A stretch of 64,000 bases of DNA. Source: JBNJFY01 sp051747265. Lineage in GTDB: Bacteria > Bacteroidota > Rhodothermia > Balneolales > Balneolaceae. The stretch lies in NCBI GenBank assembly GCA_051747265.1, contig JBNJFY010000001.1, positions 806,001 to 870,000 on the forward strand, written 5' to 3'. How positions within the stretch are numbered: position 1 is the first letter of the stretch; every line of letters starts with the position of its first letter. This document shows positions 18,301 through 28,467 of this stretch, one piece after another. A program made the translations under genes and the position numbers. The notes under the pieces were generated by a model. It was given only the letters and a program-made list of their open reading frames with translations. It was not told where the DNA came from and ran no database searches.

Positions 18301-20452
18301 CTATACTTTGCAGCTGTATAAATCAGCGGGTATTACCAATCCTTCTACGGTCAATACCTACACACTGGATATGACTACCTTAAATAGTTCAGACGCAACT
18401 ATTGAAGGGCCTAAAACATCGCCATCGTATGATATTGTGGAGCCCTCCGGTGGTAGCAGTGGTACCGTAACCATTACGCAACCTTCGGTATCGGTTTCTG
18501 ATATTTCGCAAGGCCCCACCACAGCCAACTACACCATCGATTTTGAAACGGGAACCTATGGAGCGTTAACCTCGGGGTCCAGTGAAATTAGTATTGTATT
18601 TGATGGCAACTACATTGGTAACCTCGGCGCCATTTCTGCTTCGGTTAATGGTAAAAACGCGCCAACCTTTAATGTTACGCAGGATACTGTTGCTATTACC
18701 GTGCCTGCATCGGTTAGCATAGGTAGCGAAACAGATGTATCTCTGGTTATCAGTGGGGTGACCAATCCACCCGCCGGAACTTATAGTCTGGAAGCGTTCA
18801 CATCAGAAGAAACAACTCCCATTTCCAGCCCGAATTACACGATCTCGGCCAATCCACAACCGATTGCCATCAACTCGGTCACATTGGATCCAACTACCCA
18901 GTTGGTCAATCAGCCGTTCCACTTGACCGTGCAAGTAACCCCTCAAACCAATGCAAGTAGCATTACGCTTCGGCTGCCCAAGAGCACATATCTTAATCCG
19001 AATACGGGAACAGCTGACCTTTCTGTAGATAATGGCATTACCTTAAGCACTCCGACTATTTCTCAATCAAATAGTGAAATCACTTTTGATACCGGTGGCA
19101 ATCCGGACTTTCAAGGAGGCACTACCTATACTTTGGAAATTTTGGCCACCTCGGGAGCTCGCAATCCCAAATTACCTACCGCAGATTTACCGGAAGGGCA
19201 ATACTCAATTTCGGCTTATACAGATACTGAGTCTTCGGTCACCACGGTAACCGCGGACGGAACAACTTACGATTACGAGATTCTACCGGTCACCGATCCC
19301 AATACCTCGCAAATTCGTATTGTGGATATCACCACCAGCGCATTGGGCGAGTACAATCCGCATAACTGGAACTGGCAATTAGAAACCGGTACGTATGGCG
19401 CGATTAAATCGGGCGAAGGATATATCAACCTAGTCCTACCGGCCGATCGTATTAATGTACCCAGCTCGGTTCCTAAATCGGCGATTACCATCAACAGCTT
19501 GAGTCAACCCGACTCTCTGAAAGTGATTTCTCCCACAGATCCGGGCGGCATTGCTGGTAAGGAAATCTTGCGCTTATACATACCTTCCAATGCAAAAATC
19601 AATAATAACTCCACCCTGAGTGTCTACATCGCCGAGAGTTCCAATATCTACATTACAGCCCCCACGGGGAAACAACAGGCCTCTACCTCTATCGAACCCT
19701 CCAATCCCAAAGATTCAGGCCCGGAAACACAATCCGATAGTGGAAGTGGGGATGACACACCAAGCTTCTTGGCGGATACGCAAATCTATGGGGCTTCTTC
19801 TTCTTCGGAAACCAGTCAAACTTCGGGCGAGTTCAACCCCTTGCCCATCTCCTTGACAGAGTTTGACGCCAGCCGAAATACGGCTACTGGCAACGTGGAA
19901 CTCACTTGGAAGACGGCCACCGAACGTGAAAATTACGGCTTCGAAGTCTTTCGATCTTTTGTTCCGGCCTCGGAACAGGGTCGCAAGAAACAAACAATGA
20001 GCAGCCTGGATTGGGAAGAACGCGGCTTCATTGAAGGGAATGGTACCACCACTGAGAAAAGTCAGTATACTTATGTAGATGAAAAGCCACTTGAAGAAGC
20101 GGGTACCTACTACTACAAAATTGTACAGGTAGATTATGATGGTAACCAAACGCACTTTGGGCCGGCTGAATTGGATTACGAAGCGCCTAAGGAATTTTCA
20201 CTATCGCAAAACTATCCCAACCCGTTTAACCCCACCACCGTAGTTCCTTACGCCATCCCCGAACCATCCAAGGTGAGCATCCGGGTCTTTAACGTTCTAG
20301 GTCAAGTTGTCCAAACGCTGTATTCTGGCGAACGCCAACCGGGTCGCTATAAAGTCCAATTTAACGGTCAGGCATTATCCTCAGGTGTTTACTTCATTCA
20401 CATGCAAGCCAAAGGCAATGTATTCACCAAGAAGATGATGCTGGTTAAGTAG
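15326..20452 (+). CDS. Giant secreted repeat protein with C-terminal sorting tail
   Basis: This 1708-aa protein begins with a signal peptide ending PAWAQ. About ten beta-rich repeats of 110-150 residues follow, with recurring segments such as TFPAGTTVP or ITFPNGTYVP and YTxxxxTS ends, in an extended Ig-like pattern. Next come a Ser-rich linker (about 1470-1500), a module LTWKTATERENYGFEVFRS shared with the next gene, and a tail starting NYPNPFNPTTVVPYAIP and ending FTKKMMLVK. That tail is the type-A sorting domain used by type IX secretion, so the protein should reach the cell surface or be released. GAGG lies 8 nt before the ATG. A strong terminator follows. It is probably an adhesin or surface structure; no enzymatic domain is seen. 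Confidence 0.9.
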   Translation: MKRLLSALFATLFLSMIAVPAWAQVTVTPDKENHYGRYQFEGSIRDVSNFELFFSIDPSIKAGQNSLILTVPDAIGIPNSISPEHIQVRGTDGSGNTNISPVSSTVNITNNGDGTYDISFVSPVNIGEGQDFEIIFAKEAQLRNPATGPTYSVDFTTDNPDGNNSTLGNFTTSANDSQISQPSVSVNPAYKGFSSNYTFNFTTGPGGYMADGETITVTFPAGTTVPNGTLSNSGASINGTNASAIQGNSSSRTLTFTTPEIIDNTENVTLNITSALGVENANSAGTYTVDINTSIETTNVTSSSYDIIGLDEISIPNISLLNSNGSLPANTVNTTAEYRVSFRLGTNEDNQLATGDLIEITFPNGTYVPSTIDATDIQISSDLVDNPQSVSVSGNTVTLTVPYPIGITDEVTIKFSEGIGILNPPSPSGYAIDLVTKDGTTSAVKDNVTSNSYYLTDPPSSLDVGTVTLSDDNANANSDYDIDVVTGQYGRLVGGISTITVDFPTGTDLSAVNGVQVAGTTINSADYSITSSRLSITLPSSFPTIANSDPFTISVANAQNPNQSSYTLGVFTSSEGDTQQSEQYLIGATNITGLTSSVGTNVVNNTSSFSFSFTNTSELSYKSNPVFSFPITPAVFDYIRVVFPEGTVVPSGITTGDLSLTVDGGNYPIDKVETNGSNRILDVYIDDSGNGANQDGDIAANSSISVTINNSAGITHPPVPTNTYKLKVYTSQDLKAVEGPTYTLNSNATSVVAQTATATPNVVGNGNTVAAKYIVPFSTGQFGKLQGGIAAGSNTMTVEFPGEVVVPGSIDPSAVKLDGAGVANVSVSGQEVTITVPDGLTIDGNQQGNSEQSVIEFLEGAGIENGDEFANITGSSIDVDVRVKTDAESTYSTETGNLTLIKQSELTLTQVILSADEKNANSAYTIKFRLGSSGALSGGDKMRVSFPAGTTVPSFPTSYALIDGGNPANVSVSGTDVTLTLDAGQTLNTDTDYTLQLYKSAGITNPSTVNTYTLDMTTLNSSDATIEGPKTSPSYDIVEPSGGSSGTVTITQPSVSVSDISQGPTTANYTIDFETGTYGALTSGSSEISIVFDGNYIGNLGAISASVNGKNAPTFNVTQDTVAITVPASVSIGSETDVSLVISGVTNPPAGTYSLEAFTSEETTPISSPNYTISANPQPIAINSVTLDPTTQLVNQPFHLTVQVTPQTNASSITLRLPKSTYLNPNTGTADLSVDNGITLSTPTISQSNSEITFDTGGNPDFQGGTTYTLEILATSGARNPKLPTADLPEGQYSISAYTDTESSVTTVTADGTTYDYEILPVTDPNTSQIRIVDITTSALGEYNPHNWNWQLETGTYGAIKSGEGYINLVLPADRINVPSSVPKSAITINSLSQPDSLKVISPTDPGGIAGKEILRLYIPSNAKINNNSTLSVYIAESSNIYITAPTGKQQASTSIEPSNPKDSGPETQSDSGSGDDTPSFLADTQIYGASSSSETSQTSGEFNPLPISLTEFDASRNTATGNVELTWKTATERENYGFEVFRSFVPASEQGRKKQTMSSLDWEERGFIEGNGTTTEKSQYTYVDEKPLEEAGTYYYKIVQVDYDGNQTHFGPAELDYEAPKEFSLSQNYPNPFNPTTVVPYAIPEPSKVSIRVFNVLGQVVQTLYSGERQPGRYKVQFNGQALSSGVYFIHMQAKGNVFTKKMMLVK

Positions 20453-20510
20453 AATTTGATTTTGGGTTACTGACGCATCTCGAATGTTGCATTCGAGTTT
20501 ACCTCTGCAA

Positions 20511-20547
20511 AGCCCCATTCGTCCCTAAGCGAATGGGGCTTTTCTTT
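20511..20547 (+). terminator. Intrinsic terminator after the 1708-aa secreted protein
   Basis: A perfect 11-bp stem AGCCCCATTCG/CGAATGGGGCT with an 8-nt loop is followed by TTTCTTT. A smaller hairpin (CTCGAATG/CATTCGAG) precedes it at 20479-20497. Confidence 0.92.
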
Positions 20548-20706
20548 AGAATAGACCTATTCCACACCCTCCCGTAGGAATGCCTTATTACCCTCTTGTA
20601 AGAAATGGCTGAACCTTTTGTAAGGCCATTTACCCCTGCTAAACGTATGTTTTTATTGCGCTCAGAAGGAACCTAAATACAACACCTAATCTGAGCGGAG
20701 ACTGTT

Positions 20707-23700
20707 ATGCGGCCCATCAATATAAAGTTGGCTTTGTCTTTGGGGGCAGGGTCAAATCACGTACGAGCAATCATTGCATGTTTATTTGCAGGCTTTTTTC
20801 TGCTTTCGGCGGGAATAACACCTGCGTTGGCCCAGGGTCAGTTTCAAAGTGCGGCTACGGGCAATTGGGGCAATAGTTCCAGCTGGACCCTTATCAGTGG
20901 CTCGGATGCCGACGGTGTGCCGGATAGCGATGATGATGTTGAAATCATCAGTGGCCACACCATTACACTGACCGCAAATGCGGCTGCAAATCAGCTGACT
21001 GTTACCAATGGGAACGTAAGCATTGGCAGCTATGAACTGGACATTGCGAGTAACATATCGGGAAGTGGAAATATTGAGATCGATAATGGTACTCTTTATT
21101 CCCAAGCCGACATTTCCATTTCATCGTTATCCGTAAACAGCAACGCCACAATAAACATTGGCGGTGATTGGGACATTCCGGATGGCGGATATTCAAGCTC
21201 TACATCGGAACTGGTCGTTTTTAATGGAACTACTGATCAACATATCACAACTCCATTGAACGCCAGTTTCTACTATATCAATGAATTGGAAGTCAATAAA
21301 CCAAGTGGCACACTTTATTTAAATCAGAACTACGACATAGTAGAAGTAAAAGTCACCACCGGAACCATTGACTTGCAATCTGTATCCGGTTGGATGGATT
21401 ATTTTACCGTTAAAGGTGGCACTGCCAAATTATCTAGCAGCTCTTCAACCGTATTCTATACCGTAGCATTAAATGGCGGTATTTTAGAAGGCGACTCCGG
21501 GACCTTAGTTATGGATGGGGCTCAATTTGATATCACCGGTGGTACATTTAACTACGATACATCAACGATTAGATTTGAAGGCGGTTCCACCTCAGATGAC
21601 ATCAGCAGTAACCAAGATTTAGATCTCTATAATATCCATTTCAATCGTAGTGGAGATGCGCTAGCGTTGACCGGAATCGGAAGTCAGCGAACGTTTACGA
21701 TACACGGCACTTTAGAAATAAACCAATACGATGATGGCCGAGGTCGCAATGCGCCGCTTAGTTTATCCAACGCCACCTTAGCCTATCACTCCAGTGGTGT
21801 GCTCAACTATAATCGATCCAGCGGTATACCTCAAATTGGAGACGAATGGCCCGCCGGTGGTATTCCTAATCTACACCTGGGTCAAGGTAATGTCACATTA
21901 TCCACCAGTAAACAGGTCAATACGAAACTAACTCGCATTGATGGATCGATATCCGGAACCGTAACCTATGCCTCGGGAGCCACCTTACTTTATGATCCGG
22001 GAACCAATTCCGATATCGCTATCGGTGACGAATGGCCGACCTCGAGTGGCCCTGAAAATGTGAGCATCAATCATAGCGGATACAGTATTACCAGCAATTC
22101 CGATCAAACCGTTCCCGGAACGTTAACCTTAACCTCGGGAACCATTGATCTGTCCGGTAACACCTTGATTGTTCAAGGCTCGGTGATAGGTAGCGAAGCC
22201 GCGGGTAGTGGGCTCATCGCGGATGCGACCACACTGGCCATGGGCGATGGCGCATCCAGTACCCGGGCTCAATCCATTTCCGGCGCTCTGGTGCTGAACA
22301 AACTAGTAATCAATAAAAGCGGTGGAGCCACACTCTCGGATAATACCGTTACACTCACCGGTGCTCTCACGTTTACCAACAGTGGACTCATTAATGTAAT
22401 TGACGGCCACTTGGACCTCAATGGGAAAACAGTGGATATCAGCGCGGGTGGTTCTACGCTCCAAGTACAAAGCGGCGCCAGCCTTCGTACCCAGGGGACC
22501 AGCATATCCGATTTTAGCAGCTACGCGGTGAGCGCTGGTAAAATCATCTTCGGAAATAGTAACAATGTGGAGATTATACCCTCCGGCATCACTATTGGCA
22601 TTATGGAAGTTAATGGTGACGGTGGCATACAACTTTCCACGGGTGTTTTAAATGTCCAGAATGAAATCATTTTTACAAATGGACTAATTACAACTACTGC
22701 TACAAAATCACTTCGAACTACCCCAACAACTACGTTAACCGGTGCATCGGCCTCGTCCTATGTGGCTGGTCCTATGCAGGTGTCCTTCAGCGGTACGGCA
22801 TCGGCTGATTACCCCATAGGAAACGCGACCGATTATCGCCCGGCCCAGTTCTCCTATACAGCTTTTAGTTCCGGTGGTGGAAGCAGCGTAATCGAAATAC
22901 AACAGAGCACGCAGAGCTTCTCCAGCGGTACCCTCCCGGATGATATTTCGGCTATCGACCCAACCAGCCATTACCTTATCACCGAAAAAGGGACCTTGCC
23001 GTCATCGTATACCTATACTCTGACCGCCACTTTCGAAGCGGATAACTTTACGCCCGAAAGTCGGAACCGGATTTTAGTACAATCGAGCGGCACACCAACC
23101 TGGATCTATCCCGATGAGCAATCGGTGGACCAAGGAGCCAATCAAGTAACCGCTACCGGACTCACCAGCCTGCCCTCTGATGACGGATGGATCTCTTTTG
23201 GGGCCGGAGGAATTGGCCTGTACTTCACCAATAGTGCCAATGACAACGATTGGTTCAATGCCAATAACTGGTCCAGCGGTAGCATCCCCACCAGCGCGGA
23301 TAGCGTGATCATATCCTCGGGTCTATCAGTAACCCTGGGAGATGCCTCTTCTGACGGCGGTATGCAAACCATTAAGGAGCTGATATTGGAGAGCAGCTCC
23401 TCCATGACAATCAGTTCAGCCAATTCTGAAGGTATCGCATTGCTCGTAGGTGACGGTGCCGATGCCGATAGTGTGATTCAGATCCACCAAAATGCCTCAT
23501 TGACGATTTCTGGTGGTAGTAACCGATCACTTTCCCTAAAAGATGGTTCAGAAATATTCTACAACGATGGCAGTGTAATTATTGACTCAGGAACTGGGAT
23601 CGGTACCGGAACAACCGGCAGTATCCTACCCACTTCCCGTCAAATCCATACGGCGAACAGTGCCTACACCTTCAAGATAGCGGCCAGTAATTTCCAGGCA

Positions 23701-25290
23701 CAAACCTATGGAGATCTAACCCTCGAACCACAGGGAGGCGGAGCCAACGACGATAAGATCCGTCTCAACCAATCTTTGGAGGTTCAAGGAGACTACCTGC
23801 AGTCCGGTGGACAGGTTACGTTCGTGGATGGATCCACCAATGGCGAATCGTTCAACGTGGATGGGAGTCTAACCCTGACCAGCAATGCCCAATTCACGGC
23901 TTCCGATGGTGCTTCGGGTACCAATGATTTCATGCTGGGCAAAGACCTGGCGGTGGGAAGCAATGCCGCCTTCAATGTGGGCACCAACATCAATTTTAAG
24001 CTGGATGGGGACGGCGACCAAACCATCTCTTCCGCTATCACCAGCTTAACTAATTTGGATGTGAGCGGTAGCGGAAATAAAACGTTGAGTGGAAATCTCC
24101 AGGTTGCCAATCAATTGAATATGGATGGCGGCGTATTGGACACGGATACGCACACCCTAACCTTGGGTACGGGAGTCAATAGCCCCGGCACCTTGAATCA
24201 TACCACAGGCACCATCGCCGGCAAACTCAAACGCTGGGTTCCCACTAGTACTTCCGACCTACTGTTCCCGGTGGGTAATAACACGGGAGAATCCGTATCG
24301 CATCGACCGGCTCGCATTCAATTTCCCACTAACGCTCCGGATAATGGAGGCACGTTGACGGTATCCTTTATTGAATCTGATCCGGGAACCGATGGACTCC
24401 CTCTCACCGATTCCTCAGATAGCGATTATTCCATCGAAAACGCCTCTACGATGGGGTTCTGGCGAGTATCTACCGCTGATGGCATGGAGGATCCCAACGA
24501 AGATTTTGAATATAATATCGAACTCACCGCGGCTGCCTTCACCGGAATTTCCGATGTCTCTGCCTTGCACTTGATCAAACGCGAAACCTCTGGCGATCCC
24601 TGGGACGTATTGGGAACTCATGAATCCGCTACTACGGTAGGTGGTGATCCGGTCATTAAACGCAGCGGATTAACCGGCTTTTCCGAATTTACCGTCGGCA
24701 GTGGCGACGAGAACACCTTGCCGGTCAGTCTGATCTCATTCCAGGCAAATACCTACGACAACAGTGGCCACCCCCAGTTAAAGTGGAAAACAGCCACCGA
24801 ACGGGAGAATTATGGATTTTACGTAGAACGCTGGAATCCTGCGCAAGAACAGTGGAAGGAACTGAGCTTTGTTGATGGCGCCGGCACGACTACCCAGTCA
24901 CAATCATACACCTATCGAGATACTACCCTGCAAGAAGCCGGTAATTACTCCTACCGCCTGCGCCAGGTTGATTATGATGGCGCGTTTGAAATGCACGGCC
25001 CGGTTTTGTTCCAATTCGAGGCCCCGCAATTTATGCGCCTGCAAAGCAACTACCCGAATCCCTTTAATCCCACTACCATTATCCCTTATCAATTATCACA
25101 AGCTTCCGAGGTGCATTTAGCGGTCTATGATATGACGGGACGCCGCGTGGCCCTCTTGGTCGATGAACCCAAACAACCCGGCCAATACAAGGTCAGCTTC
25201 AACGGAGAACAGTTGGCCAGCGGGCTATACCTGATCCGGTTTGTGGCTGACGGACAACAGTTTACACGTAAAATAACCTTAATCAAATAG
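20707..25290 (+). CDS. Giant secreted beta-solenoid-like protein with C-terminal sorting tail
   Basis: This 1527-aa protein has a basic N-terminus and a hydrophobic helix ending PALAQ (signal peptide). The body is rich in short Ser/Gly/Thr/Asn repeats such as GTLTLTSGTIDLSGN, typical of a right-handed beta-solenoid. Two regions (about 45-100 and 840-880) share the W..SSW......P...D.V.I.SG pattern. It ends with the module LKWKTATERENYGFYVER and the sorting tail NYPNPFNPTTIIPYQLS ... FTRKITLIK, as in the preceding gene. GGAG precedes the ATG. Probably an exported adhesin or surface fibre; substrate unknown. It has its own start region after the upstream terminator, and a lipoprotein follows after 68 nt. 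Confidence 0.9.
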   Translation: MRPINIKLALSLGAGSNHVRAIIACLFAGFFLLSAGITPALAQGQFQSAATGNWGNSSSWTLISGSDADGVPDSDDDVEIISGHTITLTANAAANQLTVTNGNVSIGSYELDIASNISGSGNIEIDNGTLYSQADISISSLSVNSNATINIGGDWDIPDGGYSSSTSELVVFNGTTDQHITTPLNASFYYINELEVNKPSGTLYLNQNYDIVEVKVTTGTIDLQSVSGWMDYFTVKGGTAKLSSSSSTVFYTVALNGGILEGDSGTLVMDGAQFDITGGTFNYDTSTIRFEGGSTSDDISSNQDLDLYNIHFNRSGDALALTGIGSQRTFTIHGTLEINQYDDGRGRNAPLSLSNATLAYHSSGVLNYNRSSGIPQIGDEWPAGGIPNLHLGQGNVTLSTSKQVNTKLTRIDGSISGTVTYASGATLLYDPGTNSDIAIGDEWPTSSGPENVSINHSGYSITSNSDQTVPGTLTLTSGTIDLSGNTLIVQGSVIGSEAAGSGLIADATTLAMGDGASSTRAQSISGALVLNKLVINKSGGATLSDNTVTLTGALTFTNSGLINVIDGHLDLNGKTVDISAGGSTLQVQSGASLRTQGTSISDFSSYAVSAGKIIFGNSNNVEIIPSGITIGIMEVNGDGGIQLSTGVLNVQNEIIFTNGLITTTATKSLRTTPTTTLTGASASSYVAGPMQVSFSGTASADYPIGNATDYRPAQFSYTAFSSGGGSSVIEIQQSTQSFSSGTLPDDISAIDPTSHYLITEKGTLPSSYTYTLTATFEADNFTPESRNRILVQSSGTPTWIYPDEQSVDQGANQVTATGLTSLPSDDGWISFGAGGIGLYFTNSANDNDWFNANNWSSGSIPTSADSVIISSGLSVTLGDASSDGGMQTIKELILESSSSMTISSANSEGIALLVGDGADADSVIQIHQNASLTISGGSNRSLSLKDGSEIFYNDGSVIIDSGTGIGTGTTGSILPTSRQIHTANSAYTFKIAASNFQAQTYGDLTLEPQGGGANDDKIRLNQSLEVQGDYLQSGGQVTFVDGSTNGESFNVDGSLTLTSNAQFTASDGASGTNDFMLGKDLAVGSNAAFNVGTNINFKLDGDGDQTISSAITSLTNLDVSGSGNKTLSGNLQVANQLNMDGGVLDTDTHTLTLGTGVNSPGTLNHTTGTIAGKLKRWVPTSTSDLLFPVGNNTGESVSHRPARIQFPTNAPDNGGTLTVSFIESDPGTDGLPLTDSSDSDYSIENASTMGFWRVSTADGMEDPNEDFEYNIELTAAAFTGISDVSALHLIKRETSGDPWDVLGTHESATTVGGDPVIKRSGLTGFSEFTVGSGDENTLPVSLISFQANTYDNSGHPQLKWKTATERENYGFYVERWNPAQEQWKELSFVDGAGTTTQSQSYTYRDTTLQEAGNYSYRLRQVDYDGAFEMHGPVLFQFEAPQFMRLQSNYPNPFNPTTIIPYQLSQASEVHLAVYDMTGRRVALLVDEPKQPGQYKVSFNGEQLASGLYLIRFVADGQQFTRKITLIK

Positions 25291-25358
25291 TGCCTGATGG
25301 AGGAACCGAACGGCATTAGCACCTAACTAACCTAAACCCAAATAAAACGGAGTCAATT

Positions 25359-26603
25359 ATGAAGCGATTACTTGCTTATTTGATTGCTCTGTTGGTAGTG
25401 TTGGTCAGTTGTACTGACTCTGGCACGAACCAACAAGAGGAACTGAATTCGGTTCCAGCCGAACAGGATGTACTCACTCAACTTCCCAAGGATCAACCAC
25501 TCCTTCCTGCTATTCAATCTGATTTAGGGCAAAGTAGCCAAGGATTGGTAACCATTGATGACGGAGTCATCATGTATACATTTAATGATCTGGAACGATT
25601 TCCCACCAAACGCGTGATCCAAAATCCGTATCAGGGACTAACTTTTTATGATGAACCGTACTTCTATGTCACCGATATGATACGTAGATACCAAGACGGC
25701 ATTATGTTGGTACCTATTAAAAAGGATTTCCGCGACAGGGATTTATTTGAATTAAAATTTGAATTGCCCGAACCGGCTCACGCAGTTGAACTGACCGCCA
25801 TCTGGTACTCCGGGGAAACCATTGCCCATGTCAATGCCTATGACCAACAAGGCAATTTCATTGCTGCCGATACTGTAGAAACGGAACGGCGTTATGTAGA
25901 TCAACTTTCCATTGATGGCAATGAAGATCTCATTTACAGTTTGGGCTTTCGTAATCATCCCGGTGGGGCCTATTACGACAATTTGATCTTATACACGGTT
26001 ACCAATCAACCGCCGGTGGCCGCCTTTTCTCTTCCTGAATCTGTGGAAGCAACCGGGCCTGAAGGTGCCCCAATTACATTGGATGCCAGCAAGTCAACCG
26101 ATCCGGATGAGGAGCCACTCCGTTACAAATGGTATATGGATGATCAGTTGATGGCCCAACAAGTAACCACTGATGTTACTGTTCCCCTAGGGGCTCACGC
26201 GATATCCTTAGCTGTAACTGATCCGAATGAGGCTTCAGATTCAGTTAGCAGAGAAATAACTGTAGTTGATACCACTCCCCCGAATCTCATTACGGACCAA
26301 ATCACCGAGCGGTTGTGGCCGCCCAACAATAAATTGCGCAAAGTGGGTGTGGTTGAAGCCAAGGATTTGGTCAGCACACCGGAAGTATCCATAACCATTA
26401 CTTCAGATAGTCCTCGGTTTTCTCCCCGTGACTGGAGCATAAAACCACTATCCAATACCAAACATGAGGTGTGGGTACGTGCTACACGGCAGGGAAAACG
26501 CAATGGGCGCACCTATACCGTCCATGCAGAAGCATCCGATCAGGCTGGAAATTCCAGTGAATCTGAATTCGATGTAGTTGTTCCCCATGATAAAGGCCAC
26601 TAG
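25359..26603 (+). CDS. Secreted lipoprotein with PKD-like domain
   Basis: The 414-aa protein has a lipoprotein signal peptide with lipobox LVSC (Cys at about residue 18). Residues about 55-215 look like a beta-sandwich (FYDEPYFYVTD ... GGAYYDNLILY), compatible with a carbohydrate-binding-like or discoidin-like fold. A PKD-type domain follows (about 218-305, with LDASKSTDPDEEPLRYKW) and a final Ig-like segment (about 310-405, LWPPNNKLRKV). GGAG lies upstream of the ATG. It is 68 nt downstream of the 1527-aa gene and is ended by a strong terminator, so the two are probably one operon. It may be an outer-membrane anchored partner of the giant proteins (inference). Confidence 0.82.
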   Translation: MKRLLAYLIALLVVLVSCTDSGTNQQEELNSVPAEQDVLTQLPKDQPLLPAIQSDLGQSSQGLVTIDDGVIMYTFNDLERFPTKRVIQNPYQGLTFYDEPYFYVTDMIRRYQDGIMLVPIKKDFRDRDLFELKFELPEPAHAVELTAIWYSGETIAHVNAYDQQGNFIAADTVETERRYVDQLSIDGNEDLIYSLGFRNHPGGAYYDNLILYTVTNQPPVAAFSLPESVEATGPEGAPITLDASKSTDPDEEPLRYKWYMDDQLMAQQVTTDVTVPLGAHAISLAVTDPNEASDSVSREITVVDTTPPNLITDQITERLWPPNNKLRKVGVVEAKDLVSTPEVSITITSDSPRFSPRDWSIKPLSNTKHEVWVRATRQGKRNGRTYTVHAEASDQAGNSSESEFDVVVPHDKGH

Positions 26604-26628
26604 GCCTACGGTCGCATAACAACCAAAG

Positions 26629-26663
26629 GCCCGGAGCTTCTCCCCTGAAGTCCGGGCTTTTTT
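26629..26663 (+). terminator. Intrinsic terminator after the PKD lipoprotein
   Basis: Perfect stem GCCCGGA/TCCGGGC with a 15-nt loop, followed by six T residues; 25 nt past the stop codon. Confidence 0.93.
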
Positions 26664-26732
26664 CATTTAAAGGCTTAATAACAGCTAGGTTGAAATTATT
26701 TTAATACCGCGTCATCGCGCAAAGTCCATTTT

Positions 26733-28258
26733 CCGCACACACGGGCAGGGATGCCCGTGCTACGTGGACTCAACATCTGTTTCGGTTGCGAATCGTCCTT
26801 ACCCACAAACCAGCACAAGTCTGAGCGATGCGGAGACTTGTGCTGATAAAGTGGCTACACAGGTCGAAAATCTGGTTGACTGCCAATGAGCTACATTACA
26901 AACCTGTTCCTCGAGTCGCCCGACTCGAGGGTTTGGCCCTACCCATATTTTTGCATCGACCACCCAAACCTGCTCTATCGCACACAGTTTCGCGGAGCTT
27001 CCGTTTTCGGCAGCCAGCTGGAATCATCTCCCTCGTGGCAATGTATTTACCAAGGATGATGAACGTACCCGGAGGGAGACTCAGAGGGAGGTTGCGCAGT
27101 TAGATTACTCTGGCACCGGGCCGGTGGCGCCGAGTAGATCGCTAAATAGTACGATCGGGGGTCTACCTTAAAAAGCTTAACTGCTAATTCATCATTCACG
27201 TGCAAGATGCCCGTGCTACGTGGACTCAACATCTGTTTCGGTTGCGAATCGTCCTTACCCAAAAACCAGCACAAGTCTGAGCGATGCGGAGACTTGTGCT
27301 GATTAAAGTGGCTACGCGGGTCGAAATCATTTTGGTTGCCCAATAGATTTCATCACTAACTTGTTCCTCGAGTCGCCCGACTCGAGGGTTTGGCCCTACC
27401 CACATTTTTGCATCGACCACCCAAACCTGCTCTATCGCACACAGTTTCGCGGAGCTTCCGTTTTCGGCAGCCAGCTGGAATCATCTCCCTCGTGGCAATG
27501 TATTTACCAAGGATGATGAACGTACCCGGAGGGAGACTCAGAGGGAGGAAACGCAACCAGATCACCAATGCCATCTGGCAAATTCGCGCAGAGAAGAACG
27601 CTATCCAGTACCATCGAGCAATCTGCCTTCAAAGCCACACTGCTCATTCCGCACACACGGGCAGGGATGCCCGTGCTACGTGGGCTCAACATCTGTTTCG
27701 GTTGCGAATCGTCCTAACCCAAAAACCAGCGCAAGTCTGAGCGATGCGGAGACTTGTACTGATAAAGTGGCTACGCGGGTCGAAAATCTGGTTGACTGCC
27801 AATGAGCTACATTACAAACTTGTTCCTCGAGTCGCCCGACTCGAGGGTTTGGCCCTACCCATATTTTTGCATCGACCACCCAAACCTGCTCTATCGCACA
27901 CAGTTTCGCGGAGCTTCCTTTTTCGGCAGCCAGCTGGAATCATCTCCCTCGTGGCAATGTATTTACCAAGGATGATGAACGTACCCGGAGGGAGACTCAG
28001 AGGGAGGAAACGCAACCAGATCACCAATGCCATCTGGCAAATTCGCGCAGAGAAGAACGCTATCCAGTACCATCGAGCAATCTGCCTTCAAAGCCCCCCT
28101 GCTCATTCCGCACACACGGGCAAGATGCCCGTGCTACGTGGGCTCAACATCTGTTTAGGTTGCGAATCGTCCTTACCCAAAAACCAGCGCAAGTCTGAGC
28201 GATGCGGAGACTTGTACTGATAAAGTGGCTACGCGGGTCGAAATCATTTTGGTTGTTG
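26733..28258. repeat. Noncoding tandem array, 3.3 copies of a 458-bp unit
   Basis: Units begin at about 26733, 27191, 27649 and 28108 (the last partial). Each full unit has three palindromes: a REP-like CACGGGCA...TGCCCGTG with a GTAG foot on the minus strand (26740, 27198 degenerate, 27656, 28115); CAGCACAAGTCT/AGACTTGTGCTG with an 11-nt loop; and CCTCGAGTCGCCCGACTCGAGG (26909, 27366, 27825). Unit 1 has a different last 100 bp from units 2 and 3. Short open frames occur on both strands but are repeat artefacts: they end unevenly and lack ribosome-binding sites. No transposase is present. 28259-28467 holds nothing recognisable. Confidence 0.92.
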
Positions 28259-28467
28259 AATTGCCCTTATCCACCCTGATACCCACTCATGATAACCCGA
28301 GCAATCAGCGTATTTATGGTCCTTGAATAGTTGCCTACCTGCTGAAGCAACTTCACTGTTCCAAGGTTAAACCTAGAAACAGTTATTCCCTAGCAGGAAG
28401 TAGCATCACCTAATCACCAAATAGATTGACCTTACCGCAATTCAAGATAAAGTCTTGGTTAATAAGA

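Noticed and set aside
26828..28220. Several 60-160 aa frames on both strands in the 458-bp array
   Set aside because: They repeat with the unit on both strands, run across hairpins and end at different places in different units; more likely repeat artefacts than genes.
26733..28258. CRISPR array
   Set aside because: Period is 458 bp and the whole unit is repeated, not 25-40 bp repeats with unique spacers; no cas genes.
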